Assembly (NCBI RefSeq): GCF_937884665.1
Contig: NZ_CAKZYF010000171.1
Location: 1-41,927, forward strand
From: an uncultured Allomuricauda sp.
GTDB lineage: Bacteria; Bacteroidota; Bacteroidia; Flavobacteriales; Flavobacteriaceae
Direction: 5' to 3'
Length of the DNA stretch: 41,927 bases
A model generated the notes under the pieces. The model was not told the DNA's origin. It saw only the letters and a list, made by a program, of their open reading frames with translations, and did no database searches. Made by a program: the position numbers and the translations under genes. The number at the start of each line of letters is the position of its first letter. Position 1 is the first letter of the stretch. Below are positions 8,739 to 17,431 of this stretch, one piece after another.

Positions 8739-9619
8739 AACTTGAAATTAAAAACTTATCAAAGACCTACCCCAATGGGGTCCAGGCGTTAAAAAACGTT
8801 TCCTTGAGCATAGGTAAAGGGATGTTCGGTCTTCTAGGCCAAAATGGTGCCGGGAAATCGACCTTGATGCGAACGATTGCCACCCTTCAGGATCCTGATG
8901 CGGGTGAAATTGATTTTAACGGTATCGATGTATTGAAAAACCCAGAAGAATTACGAAAAGTACTCGGATATTTACCACAGGAATTCGGCGTTTATCCCAA
9001 TGTATCCGCAAAAGAGTTGTTGCTGCACATTGCGGACATGAAAGGTATTACCCACCCCGGGGAACGAAAAGACCAGGTGGAAGCCTTGTTGCAACGTGTC
9101 AACCTCTATAACGTTAAAGACAAGAAGTTAAGTGGATATTCTGGGGGAATGAAACAGCGATTTGGCATTGCGCAAGCCTTACTTGCCAATCCACAACTTA
9201 TTATTGTTGATGAACCCACAGCTGGTTTGGACCCCATGGAACGCAATCGCTTCTACAACCTGCTTTCTGAACTGGGTGAAAATTCAGTTGTGATACTATC
9301 CACCCACATCGTAGAAGACGTGAGTACCCTGTGCAACGATATGGCCATTATTGGTGATGGCGAAGTTTTACTTACCGGAAGCCCATCGGAAATAGAAACT
9401 TCGTTGAACGGAAAGGTATGGGAAAAGCAAATCGATAAGTCTGAATACATTGGACATAAGGATAGATACAAGGTGATTTCCAACCACTTTCATTTAGGAA
9501 GGATGCTGGTCACCGTGGTTTCCGAAGATATGCCAGACAGCGATTTTTACAGAAAGTCGCCTGAATTGGAAGATGCGTATTTCAATCTTTTATATGACCA
9601 CCAAAAAATTACGGCATGA
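8735..9619 (+). CDS. ABC transporter ATP-binding protein
   Basis: This 294-residue ATPase is of the ABC-2 exporter type. Walker A is GQNGAGKST (35-43), the signature is LSGYSGGMKQR (132-142), Walker B is LIIVDEP (155-161), and the H-loop histidine is His191 in LSTHIV. All catalytic elements are intact. The last ~80 residues form a C-terminal extension usual for this subfamily. The start overlaps the hydrolase stop by four bases (ATGA), and the stop overlaps the next start the same way. It therefore pairs with the permease/M1-like fusion that follows, energising it by ATP hydrolysis. Confidence 0.93.
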   Translation: MKLEIKNLSKTYPNGVQALKNVSLSIGKGMFGLLGQNGAGKSTLMRTIATLQDPDAGEIDFNGIDVLKNPEELRKVLGYLPQEFGVYPNVSAKELLLHIADMKGITHPGERKDQVEALLQRVNLYNVKDKKLSGYSGGMKQRFGIAQALLANPQLIIVDEPTAGLDPMERNRFYNLLSELGENSVVILSTHIVEDVSTLCNDMAIIGDGEVLLTGSPSEIETSLNGKVWEKQIDKSEYIGHKDRYKVISNHFHLGRMLVTVVSEDMPDSDFYRKSPELEDAYFNLLYDHQKITA

Positions 9620-12600
9620 TACTAAAAATAATCACATACGAGTTAAGGAAACGCTTCACAAGCTGGATTACCTTGTTATTTTTTGCCATGCTCATCTTCC
9701 AGGGGTTTTGGTACACGAAGGGGTTTTTTGATTATTATCCCAACGATGGACTTCTGATGAACGCCACTGCCATCGGTTATATGAATCTCTCCGCTTGCGG
9801 TATGCTCATGATCATAATTGTGGCCATTGTAACCGGTACGGCTTTGCACAAAGATTTGCAATATGGAACGGGTCAGTGGGTGTATGCCCTTCCCGTAAAA
9901 GAGAAATCTTTTTATGTGGGCCGTTTCCTATCCTCCTTCCTGTTCAATGTACTCCTGGCTTTGGGCTATGTAGTTGGGATCGCTTTATTGCCGTACAGTG
10001 GAATTGGAGAACCGGACCGATTTGGGGCAATACCTTGGGGCCAAATATTGCATGGGTTCTTTTTGCTCACCGTTCCCAATCTGTTTTTACTGACTTCACT
10101 GTTCTTTGTGGCCTTGGTCTTTACGCGGAGATTGGCCGCTGGCTATTTGGTCGTATTTGGAACTGTTATCGCTTTTCTGTTGATGCAGACTGTTTCCGAA
10201 GCATCCGGAATTACCCCTGCCCTTGCAATTGGAGATCCTTTTGGATATGTGTCCACCGATGGGCTCACGGGTCAGATGTCCTTGGAAGAACGAAATTTCG
10301 GATACTTGCCCTTTACGGGCTATTTGGTTCTGAATCGAGCGCTTTGGTTCAGCATCGCGATTGTTGCTTTTCTATTGTCCTATTTTAAATTCAGTTTTAA
10401 ATCGTTTGGTAATAAAGTGGGTTCCAAGAAAAAAACACTCAAAGACGTATACGTCGCCCAAACAGAAAGTTTAAAAGCTACGTTGATTCCAAAATTATCA
10501 TTCTCCACTGGCGACTTCATCAAAAAACTTTGGACTTTGGCCAAACTGGAGTTTCAAAATATTACACGACCTATGTCTTTTAAAATGATAATCGGAATCA
10601 TAGTTTTAATGGAGATATTGCAGTCCCTGATGTGGAACGCCAGCTTTTACATTGGTCCGACCATGCCCTTGACCTCTACCATGACCCTGTTCCGCTTATC
10701 ATTCGGGGTTTTTATCATGATGCTCATTATTATTTGGTCCGGTGAATTGTTTTTTAAGGACAGAGTGGTCAAAATAAGTGCCATTACGGATACCTTGCCC
10801 GTTCCCGTATGGGTTACTCAATTTTCGCGCTTTTTGGCTTTAGCGGGCATGGCTTTCATACTTGCTTTTTCGTTTATGGCGGTAGGTGTTATCGTTCAGG
10901 TTCTAAAAGGAGGTGCATCCCTAATGGAAGTAGGGCTTTTTGCCTACGACATGTTGGGATATAACTGGGGATGGTTGACCTATGTGCTCTGGATTGCTGT
11001 CGTATTTTTCATAGCCGGACTAACGGGAAACCGATTTCTGACCCATATTTTGAGCGTGGGTTCTTTTCTTTTGATCATCTTGGCCTTTGAGCTGGGCTTG
11101 GCCGAACAGGTTATTTTCGCGTATGCCGCTGTGCCGGGTCTCGAGGATTATTCCGAAATAAGTGAGTACGGAATATGGTATACTTCAGCAGTATGGTACT
11201 TTTTAATGTGGACAGTGGCTGCGATTACATTTGTTTTGCTGGGCATTTACCTTTGGGACAGGGGAGCAGGAAAAAGCTGGCTCACCAAATTATCGCTACG
11301 CGGAAAACAACTTAACCTAATGGGAAAGGTCGGGATTTTTGCCGCCTTGATCGCGTTCTTTGTACTGCAGTCCTTTATTGTAAAAAATGTCAACAAAAAA
11401 GGAAATTTCATACCAAGCGCTACATTGGAGGAGCTGGATGCCACCTATGAGCGGACCTATGGCTATTTGGCTGAAAGAGCCCATCCCAAGTACGCCCATC
11501 TTGATTTGCAATTTAACTTTTATCCCGAAAAGCGAAAAGCGTCTTACGTCGCGGATGTCCTTTTGATAAATCCATCTGACCGGCGGATTGATACCCTTTT
11601 CTTGAACACAAAACATGCAGTTGCGATAAATTCCGTATATCAGGAGGGTGAAATGTTGCAGGTCGTCAGACGAGATTCGGTACAACGTGTCTTTGGCTTT
11701 GCCCTGTCAAAACCGATGTTTCCGAAGGATACTGCCCTTGTTAAACTCAAAATGGTAAAAGACTACAAGGGTTTCACCCAAAGTGGAGCTGACCCACAAG
11801 CTGATTTGATGGCCAATGGCTCTTTTGGGGCCATAGCTGAATATCTACCGGTGATCGGTTATGATTCGGGTAGGGAATTGGACGAAAATCGAGTGAGATA
11901 TGATCAGGGTTTGGCGAAATGGGAATCTCGATATCCGGAAATCAGGGATACAAAAGCACTGATGGAAAATCCGTTTGCCCCAGATGCACTCCGGGTCACA
12001 GGTTCGATAACTATTTCTACATCGGAAAATCAAGTGCCTTTTGCTCCAGGTCGCCTGCTTTCCACTTCAACCAAAAAGGGAAGGACCTCAAGAACCTACG
12101 AAATAGGATCCCCAACCTATTTTAACTGGTATTTGGGCAGCGCCAAGGTTGCGCAAAAGACTTTCAACTCGGGAAAAACAGGAATTTCCGTGTATGCTTC
12201 CCCAAAACATCCTTTCAACATCGACTTGTACGGAAAAGCTCTGGAAAAGGGAATAGACTACTTGAACAATGCATTTGGCGGATATCCTTATGAAGAAGTA
12301 CGCCTTTTGGAAATCCCTTTCTATCAAGGGGAGTTTTTTGCATATCCCAACAGTATCGCCATATCCGAACGTGAAGGATGGTACGCCGATACCACAGGTA
12401 TGAAGGAGCGGGCCTATATTTTTCAATCTACGGTAACGCAGTTGGCGAAGCACTGGATTCAGCATAATGTAAATATTGCGAATGTGCAAGGCGCCGAAAT
12501 GCTATCGGTGGCCCTTCCCGAGAGCATTGGACTTCAAATACTTGAGAAGGAAATGGGACAAGAAGCTTTGGAACAGGTGATTGAAAAGAAAAGGGATTAT

Positions 12601-12879
12601 GTAGGCCTGCACCAGGCCAACGAACCCAATAAGGAACCTCCTTTAATTTATGCGGATGGGGCTGATTATTTGGAACCACATAAGGGAGCCATCGCCTTGA
12701 ACCGATTACAAAATATAATAGGAAGGGAAAAATACAATCGTGTGATACTCGATTTTATACAGAAAAAGCCCGAAGAACAAAAAGTATTTTTGGATTTGTA
12801 CCAAAAATTATTGGATGCGGTACCCTTGGCCGAAAAAGAAAAGGTCGCTGATTTATTTGAACGTGTGAATATCCTTTAA
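9616..12879 (+). CDS. ABC-2 permease fused to a degenerate M1-peptidase-like domain
   Basis: This 1087-residue fusion carries two blocks of about six membrane helices (about residues 15-260 and 315-590) that form the ABC-2 permease. A long extracytoplasmic region (about 600-1087) follows, related to M1 aminopeptidases. Bacteroidota fusions of this kind normally have the zinc motif HExxH. Here the aligned residues 941-945 are TQLAK, directly before HW, so both histidines and the catalytic glutamate are gone. The expected third ligand, near 964-965, is Ser-Val. The surrounding scaffold is kept: VQGAEMLS at about 957-964, LEKEMG, and an AYPNS stretch in place of the GxMEN region. The protein is thus likely a non-catalytic, perhaps substrate-binding, version. 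It overlaps the ATPase gene by four bases and is the last gene of the operon. Confidence 0.88.
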   Translation: MILKIITYELRKRFTSWITLLFFAMLIFQGFWYTKGFFDYYPNDGLLMNATAIGYMNLSACGMLMIIIVAIVTGTALHKDLQYGTGQWVYALPVKEKSFYVGRFLSSFLFNVLLALGYVVGIALLPYSGIGEPDRFGAIPWGQILHGFFLLTVPNLFLLTSLFFVALVFTRRLAAGYLVVFGTVIAFLLMQTVSEASGITPALAIGDPFGYVSTDGLTGQMSLEERNFGYLPFTGYLVLNRALWFSIAIVAFLLSYFKFSFKSFGNKVGSKKKTLKDVYVAQTESLKATLIPKLSFSTGDFIKKLWTLAKLEFQNITRPMSFKMIIGIIVLMEILQSLMWNASFYIGPTMPLTSTMTLFRLSFGVFIMMLIIIWSGELFFKDRVVKISAITDTLPVPVWVTQFSRFLALAGMAFILAFSFMAVGVIVQVLKGGASLMEVGLFAYDMLGYNWGWLTYVLWIAVVFFIAGLTGNRFLTHILSVGSFLLIILAFELGLAEQVIFAYAAVPGLEDYSEISEYGIWYTSAVWYFLMWTVAAITFVLLGIYLWDRGAGKSWLTKLSLRGKQLNLMGKVGIFAALIAFFVLQSFIVKNVNKKGNFIPSATLEELDATYERTYGYLAERAHPKYAHLDLQFNFYPEKRKASYVADVLLINPSDRRIDTLFLNTKHAVAINSVYQEGEMLQVVRRDSVQRVFGFALSKPMFPKDTALVKLKMVKDYKGFTQSGADPQADLMANGSFGAIAEYLPVIGYDSGRELDENRVRYDQGLAKWESRYPEIRDTKALMENPFAPDALRVTGSITISTSENQVPFAPGRLLSTSTKKGRTSRTYEIGSPTYFNWYLGSAKVAQKTFNSGKTGISVYASPKHPFNIDLYGKALEKGIDYLNNAFGGYPYEEVRLLEIPFYQGEFFAYPNSIAISEREGWYADTTGMKERAYIFQSTVTQLAKHWIQHNVNIANVQGAEMLSVALPESIGLQILEKEMGQEALEQVIEKKRDYVGLHQANEPNKEPPLIYADGADYLEPHKGAIALNRLQNIIGREKYNRVILDFIQKKPEEQKVFLDLYQKLLDAVPLAEKEKVADLFERVNIL

Positions 12880-13362
12880 AACAAAGGAGGTTACGTAACC
12901 TGGAAAATCAAATTCCCATCGGTTCCATGTCGGGAAAAGCAATTCTTCTACTTTTTGGTTCCAGTAGGTTTTGTGCGTGTTCTCAGGAACGGATGAAATA
13001 GAAACTGGAAGCAGCTTCAATAGCAAGAGGACAACCAGCACGGAATCACTGGACGGCTTTTGTAAGCTATGTTTTGGGAAAAGATGGCGAAAAACTAATG
13101 GTGGTCATCAAATATCAAGAAAAGCGGCCCGTTTAACCACTAAATGCTGGGTCAATGGACCAGGGTTATTCTTTGGCGCAATAGCGGGCTGATGAAAAAA
13201 TAATCACGAAGGATTACGTTTTGCAAAAAATAAGGAACGTGTAAAACGATATTTAACATTACGACTCAAAAAGCAATTCCCATAAAACCTAAGCGGGAAT
13301 TAAGGTCGGAAGAAAACTTGATTACCCAAGCGCGCTACAATGACTTGGCTTATTGGAATTCT
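12880..13362. other. 483-bp segment without an intact gene
   Basis: This gap lies between two convergent genes. The only open frames are short, out of register with each other, and match no family I know. Two plus-strand pieces read somewhat like protein: around 13021-13134, containing HWTAFVSYVLGKDGEKLMVV before a stop, and around 13266-13360, containing IPIKPKRELRSEEN. Their separation by stops suggests a decayed gene, possibly mobile, but I cannot name it. A perfect 14-bp palindrome (AGGTTACGTAACCT, 12888-12901) follows the permease stop by eight bases. No clear T-tailed terminator is seen. Confidence 0.4.
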
Positions 13363-14094
13363 TTAAATACCCAATCTTTTAAAAAAACCTTCTTTAAAGC
13401 TTTCTCCTATGGGAATCCTAATATCTTCAATTACAATTTTGCTCCTTTGTATGGATTTTATTTTACTGATGTTGACAAGAAAGGACTTATGAACCCGTAT
13501 AAATTGTTCCGGGGGCAATTTCGCTTGAATATCCTTAAAGCTCATTAAGGTCAATATAGGTTTGGGGTGAATCGTATGTATTTTTAAATAGTCTTTTAAA
13601 CCTTGGATGTATTTAATGTCTTCCATATTAATTTTGACCGTTTCGTATTCCGACTTCACAAAAAGGAAGTTTCCTCCACTTGGATTGCTGCCCGAAGAAG
13701 GGCTTACATTCTCATTGCCTCTATTGGAAAGTTTGTTTACCTCCATTAATTTTTTAACCCTGTTGATTGCCTTGATAAAACGGACAAAGGGAATGGGTTT
13801 GACAAGATAGTCAGAGGCATTTAGGTCAAATCCTTGAATTGCATACTGGGGATAGGCTGTTGTAAATACGAAATGGGGTCTATGGTCAATGGACTTGATA
13901 AAATCTATTCCATTGATTTGAGGCATCTCTATATCCAAGAAGACCAAGTCAATTTTTTCTTTGGACAATACACTTATAGCTTCAAAAGGATTGGTAAACG
14001 AACCCAAAACATTGATTTCCCCCAAGTCCTCGCAATAGGACTTTAATACACCGATGGCCAAAGGCTCATCATCAATAATTATGCATTGTATCAT
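13363..14094 (-). CDS. LytTR-family response regulator
   Basis: This 243-residue regulator has a receiver domain (about 1-120): acidic pocket DDE at 8-10, phosphoacceptor Asp54 in LVFLDIEMP, the conserved threonine in FTTAYPQYA, and lysine in DYLVKPI. A serine/glycine-rich linker (about 130-143) leads to a LytTR DNA-binding domain (about 145-243), with FLFVKSEYETVKI, RVHKSFLVNISKI and the IPIGESFKEGFF end. It should be phosphorylated by the kinase encoded just upstream, which it overlaps by four bases. It closes a five-gene minus-strand operon with envelope proteins. Its targets are unknown; its own operon and the divergent one at 17636 are the first candidates. Confidence 0.93.
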   Translation of the reverse strand: MIQCIIIDDEPLAIGVLKSYCEDLGEINVLGSFTNPFEAISVLSKEKIDLVFLDIEMPQINGIDFIKSIDHRPHFVFTTAYPQYAIQGFDLNASDYLVKPIPFVRFIKAINRVKKLMEVNKLSNRGNENVSPSSGSNPSGGNFLFVKSEYETVKINMEDIKYIQGLKDYLKIHTIHPKPILTLMSFKDIQAKLPPEQFIRVHKSFLVNISKIKSIQRSKIVIEDIRIPIGESFKEGFFKRLGI

Positions 14095-15107
14095 ACCAGC
14101 TGTAGTTCTAGATTAACTGTATAGTTCCCATCATCCTTACAGATGAGCATGCTGTGTTCTTCTGGAAAAAGAATCTGCAATCGGTTTTTGATATTTTCCA
14201 GACCTATGCCGGAGCTTTCCAAATCTTTTTTATAAGGCCCGATCTTATTGATTACCTGAAAAAACAGCGTTTCAGAGATAATCTTGAGACTGATATCAAC
14301 ATAAGTGTCCCCCTTAAAATCCGTACCGTATTTGAATGCGTTCTCAACAAATGGTACCAGTAAGAGCGGAGCAATCAATTTATCATCATATTCTCCTGAA
14401 ATTCTGAGTTTTACGTTCTTACTGTCCGACAAACGCAAAATTTGAAGTTGAACAAAATTCTTTATGTACTCTATTTCCTTGGTCAACGGTACCATTTCTT
14501 TTTTTGCCTCATACAACATATATCGCATTAACTCGGAAAGTGTTATGACCGCATGCGGGGCTTCTGAGGACTTATTCCTGACCAGACTATAAATGCTATT
14601 CAGGGAATTGAACAAAAAATGCGGATTCAACTGGGCACGGAGAAACTGGAGTTCGGTCTCTTTTCGACTCATTTCCTTGATACGACTCAGCTTTTCCCTT
14701 TTATATAAGTCTTTGGTAAGCCCCATAACACCTCCCAATAGAAAAAAGGAAAACGAGGAAATCGCCAACATGGCCATCGACATGCGTTTCAAAGGAGTAA
14801 AGTTGGTAACCCCCGTGAATTCAGATATTTTGGTCAAAGGACCTGTGGAAAAGTAGGTGTTCACTACGAGATTAAAAACAACAAGCAGTAGTACTGAAAC
14901 CAAGATATATTGCCAAAGTCTTTTTTTTAACAAAAGAAAGGGCACCAAAAGAAGATAATTCACATAAGTTAAAAATGGTGCTACGATCATTCGCGGAAGA
15001 AACTCCAAATGCACCTCGCCAAACTGGGAAAAACTTAAGGCCATGGGAAAAGATACAAAGCACAACCAAACGATGAGATGAACATATACTTCTTTTATCC
15101 GTAACAT
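14091..15107 (-). CDS. LytS/YehU-type sensor histidine kinase
   Basis: This 338-residue membrane kinase has four predicted N-terminal helices (about residues 8-26, 38-60, 64-82 and 112-130) and no separate sensor domain. A short coiled segment with SRKETELQFLRAQ leads to the His_kinase domain: His163 is the phosphorylated residue in AQLNPHFLFNSLNSIYSL. The ATPase part has the N-box in PFVENAFKYG (about 257-266) and the G-box in SGIGLENIKNRL (about 308-319). The pair with the LytTR regulator is the common Bacteroidota arrangement, with an ATGA overlap. With little sensing surface of its own, it may sense the membrane or act through the kelch, DUF4907 and barrel proteins encoded upstream; that is inference. 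Confidence 0.92.
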   Translation of the reverse strand: MLRIKEVYVHLIVWLCFVSFPMALSFSQFGEVHLEFLPRMIVAPFLTYVNYLLLVPFLLLKKRLWQYILVSVLLLVVFNLVVNTYFSTGPLTKISEFTGVTNFTPLKRMSMAMLAISSFSFFLLGGVMGLTKDLYKREKLSRIKEMSRKETELQFLRAQLNPHFLFNSLNSIYSLVRNKSSEAPHAVITLSELMRYMLYEAKKEMVPLTKEIEYIKNFVQLQILRLSDSKNVKLRISGEYDDKLIAPLLLVPFVENAFKYGTDFKGDTYVDISLKIISETLFFQVINKIGPYKKDLESSGIGLENIKNRLQILFPEEHSMLICKDDGNYTVNLELQLV

Positions 15108-15127
15108 AGCCAGCTTTTATAAAGTCC

Positions 15128-15496
15128 TTAAAATATGGAATCTTTTTTTGAATCAAACCTCAGAACACGTGTTAATTCCTCTTCCCGAATCACGGGTGAT
15201 TTTTTCTTTCTGAGCTTTTGCAAGACGATGGTCCCCAACTGTTGTGCTATCTGTTCTGAAGGAATTCGTTGGTTCCCCTGAATCAGGGGCAATTTTTCCT
15301 GACGGATCAAGAGCCTATCTCCCTGGTATATCGAATATCTCCAACCTTCGTCATCGGTCAGACGCGTCACCGATAACTCTAACCCGTCCGTTAACTGGTT
15401 TTGCCAAAATCCCAGATACCGACTTTGATACCAGAAGAATAAAAGGCCGATAACAACAAATATCGTGATGTACAAAAAGATGTCCTTCAATTTCAT
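15128..15496 (-). CDS. DUF4907 membrane-anchored protein
   Basis: This 122-residue protein has one N-terminal membrane helix (about residues 6-23), with the remainder probably periplasmic. The core GWRYSIYQGDRLLIRQEKLP, then IQGNQRIPSEQIA, and a final basic stretch before IREEELTRV match the DUF4907 pattern: a glycine-tryptophan strand, an I-x-Q turn, and a helix ending in lysines. The family is found in Bacteroidota and has no established function. It sits between the kelch lipoprotein and the histidine kinase, 20-24 bp from each, so it is transcribed with both and may couple an envelope signal to the kinase. Confidence 0.75.
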   Translation of the reverse strand: MKLKDIFLYITIFVVIGLLFFWYQSRYLGFWQNQLTDGLELSVTRLTDDEGWRYSIYQGDRLLIRQEKLPLIQGNQRIPSEQIAQQLGTIVLQKLRKKKSPVIREEELTRVLRFDSKKDSIF

Positions 15497-15520
15497 CAGA
15501 GGAGGTTACAGTCTCTTTTA

Positions 15521-16531
15521 TCAGTCATCCTCATCTTCCTCCTCTAACGGGAAAAATTCCCGATTATCGTCCAAGTACAGATTTCCGCTTCTACCTAAAG
15601 CCAGAAAAGCACGGGTTCCATCATAAAAACCAACGGAACCTTCCCGAGAAACTCCCTCGTAATTTGTTTTTTCCTCCCATAGATCGGTAGAAGGATCATA
15701 TTCCCAAACACTACTTAAAGTACCTGTACCTCCGTTGCCACAAGCAATGTATCCTTTATCCCCTATCGGAAACCCTACTGCGTTGCTTCGCACTATGGTA
15801 TAGTCGTCATCATCATCAATATCAAGCAAAGCGATCCAAGAATCCGAGGTTAAATCAAACGCCCAGAAATCCGTTTGGTTCCGTCCGTTTGAGACCCCGG
15901 TGCCCATGTAGACCAAATTTCCAATCTTAAAGGTCGTGGCATTTCTTCGTTTGGTTCCTCCAAAACCTACTATCTCTGTCCAGGTATCTGTATTCGGATC
16001 GTATTTCCAAAAGTCTTTTCGGTCGTTGTCCCCGTCAAATCCGGTTCCAATATAACCATGGGTATCCGAACCAAAGCCCACGGCCCCTCTTCTTGGGTTG
16101 CCTTGAAAATCGGTTATCGGGGTCCAGGTGTTGGAAGCAGGAGTATATTTATAAAAGTCGGCCAGCTCATTGTCCCCATCGAAGCCAAGTCCCACATAAC
16201 CTTCATCTCCAATTGTGAACGAGCTTGCGGCGCTACGGGCAATTCCGGGGAATGTGGCCCCTTGTGACCAAAAGTTCCCATCCATATCGTAAATCCAGAA
16301 ATCGGTCAAATAGTCATCTCCATCATAACCTGTTCCCATATAGCCTTTGTTCCCTATACTAAATGCAGCAGAGCTGCTTCTTGGGGTTCCATCCAATACG
16401 GAACGATCTATCCAATTGCCCAAATCCTCTTCATCCTCATCGCCAGAACAGCTAAGAAAGGCAAATACACAAAACATGGAAACAAAAACCCCCATCCTAG
16501 TTCTTGTCATAATGCAATTCATTGTTTTCAT
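15521..16531 (-). CDS. Kelch-repeat lipoprotein
   Basis: This 336-residue lipoprotein has a basic N-terminus, a hydrophobic stretch and the lipobox FLSC (Cys28), followed by a very acidic stretch (GDEDEEDLG). This acidic start after the cysteine is common in Bacteroidota lipoproteins and may favour surface export. About six kelch-type repeats follow, each with a G-Y/F-x-G-x-G core and a hydrophobic D-F-W-x-Y-D end: GYMGTGYDGDDYLTDFWIYD, GYVGLGFDGDNELADFYKYT, GYIGTGFDGDNDRKDFWKYD, and three weaker copies. They should fold as a six-bladed beta-propeller. The DGD loops may bind calcium; that is a guess. It lies 5 bp after the barrel gene and 24 bp before the DUF4907 gene. Its partner or ligand is unknown. 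Confidence 0.88.
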   Translation of the reverse strand: MKTMNCIMTRTRMGVFVSMFCVFAFLSCSGDEDEEDLGNWIDRSVLDGTPRSSSAAFSIGNKGYMGTGYDGDDYLTDFWIYDMDGNFWSQGATFPGIARSAASSFTIGDEGYVGLGFDGDNELADFYKYTPASNTWTPITDFQGNPRRGAVGFGSDTHGYIGTGFDGDNDRKDFWKYDPNTDTWTEIVGFGGTKRRNATTFKIGNLVYMGTGVSNGRNQTDFWAFDLTSDSWIALLDIDDDDDYTIVRSNAVGFPIGDKGYIACGNGGTGTLSSVWEYDPSTDLWEEKTNYEGVSREGSVGFYDGTRAFLALGRSGNLYLDDNREFFPLEEEDEDD

Positions 16532-16536
16532 TGTTT

Positions 16537-17409
16537 CTATTTAAAATTGTACATAATTCCCATTGAAAAAAATAGTGATGATCCCTGCCCAAAATCATAC
16601 AGTTGATCATCGGCACCATCCTGAATCTCAAAAGCGTCGACAAACTGGTATCCTACCCGGGTGGAAGTCGTAAAATTGGGTTGAAGTCTAAAATGATATC
16701 CCAGAGCCAATTGGGAGCCAAACTGGACCAACTTGGTGTTCAACTGATCTACCAAACCCTCTATTTGAAGAGCGCTTGAAATATTGGTGTATGTCCCAGA
16801 AAATTCGTGCTCCAATATCAATTGATTCCTTTTGTTAACCTGCAATCCAATGGAATTGTATGGAAAACCCAGACTCAGAAGAATTCTTCGGAAAACACGT
16901 GCTTCGTAGTGGACCCAAGGTAATACGCTGGGACTACCGAATAAAGTATCGTAAAGAACACCGATACCCAATTGTTGCCTACCACTATGACCATCCGACC
17001 AAGTTTTGGAGATGGCGGCGTAGAAGTTCCAAAGAAAATCCTCATTGGAAAGGGAATTGGTCCAGGTTGAAGCAATGGTAGGTCGAAACGACAGGATTCC
17101 GGAAAGAGACCCCCCCAAATCATATCGATACGCTAAGTCCAGCTGCAATTGATGAGACTGTTCCAACTCATTCAAAGGAAACAGTCCTTCTCTATCAAAA
17201 AAGTCGAAATCCCGTTTAAGATAGTCCAAGGATACCACCAATTTTTCAGAATTTTTCAAAATTCCCTGTCTAAAGCCAAGGGTCAAATTTGAAATTGTGG
17301 TATTTTCCATTTCGGTCCATACGCTATAGTCCATTATCGCAATTTCCCTTTGGGAACTGACTTTTTTGCTACTCAATACTATAAACATCACACACAAAAC
17401 TCGACTCAA
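16537..17409 (-). CDS. DUF6268-like outer-membrane beta-barrel protein
   Basis: This protein of up to 290 residues has a signal-like N-terminus ending near KVSSQ and many alternating hydrophobic strands with aromatic ends; its last residues are GIMYNFK, a typical barrel terminus. It shares its general architecture with the protein at 20355: a strand with GVLYDTLFGSPSVLPWV aligns with AFYGTQFGEPTVFPAI there, and the next block with LSLGFPYNSIGLQVN aligns with YSLGIPVTGLTYTIN. I place both in the DUF6268 barrel group, whose function is unknown. The start is uncertain: TTG at 17409 is the only codon that keeps a signal peptide, while the first ATG (17388) would truncate it. It is the first gene of the operon ending in the LytTR pair. 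Confidence 0.75.
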   Translation of the reverse strand: MSRVLCVMFIVLSSKKVSSQREIAIMDYSVWTEMENTTISNLTLGFRQGILKNSEKLVVSLDYLKRDFDFFDREGLFPLNELEQSHQLQLDLAYRYDLGGSLSGILSFRPTIASTWTNSLSNEDFLWNFYAAISKTWSDGHSGRQQLGIGVLYDTLFGSPSVLPWVHYEARVFRRILLSLGFPYNSIGLQVNKRNQLILEHEFSGTYTNISSALQIEGLVDQLNTKLVQFGSQLALGYHFRLQPNFTTSTRVGYQFVDAFEIQDGADDQLYDFGQGSSLFFSMGIMYNFK

Positions 17410-17423
17410 CCTATCTTTTTGTT

Positions 17424-17431
17424 CAAAACTA
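17424..17431 (-). promoter_or_regulatory. Candidate -7 element for the barrel/kelch/LytTR operon
   Basis: On the minus strand this reads TAGTTTTG, an exact match to the Bacteroidota -7 consensus TAnnTTTG. It is 15 bp upstream of the TTG start at 17409, so a transcript from it would have an almost absent leader. I found no convincing -33 TTTG at the right spacing, which is why confidence is low. Confidence 0.25.

Noticed and set aside
12971-13192. A 73-codon plus-strand frame in the gap after the ABC permease
   Set aside because: It starts with TTG, has no recognisable domain, and a neighbouring frame looks equally protein-like. I kept it only as part of a possible relic, not as a gene.
15560-16400. 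Similar short DNA stretches spaced at 130-170 bp, at first sight a repeat array
   Set aside because: They correspond exactly to the repeated glycine/aspartate motifs of the kelch domain; there are no constant repeats with unique spacers, so no CRISPR array or separate DNA repeat.
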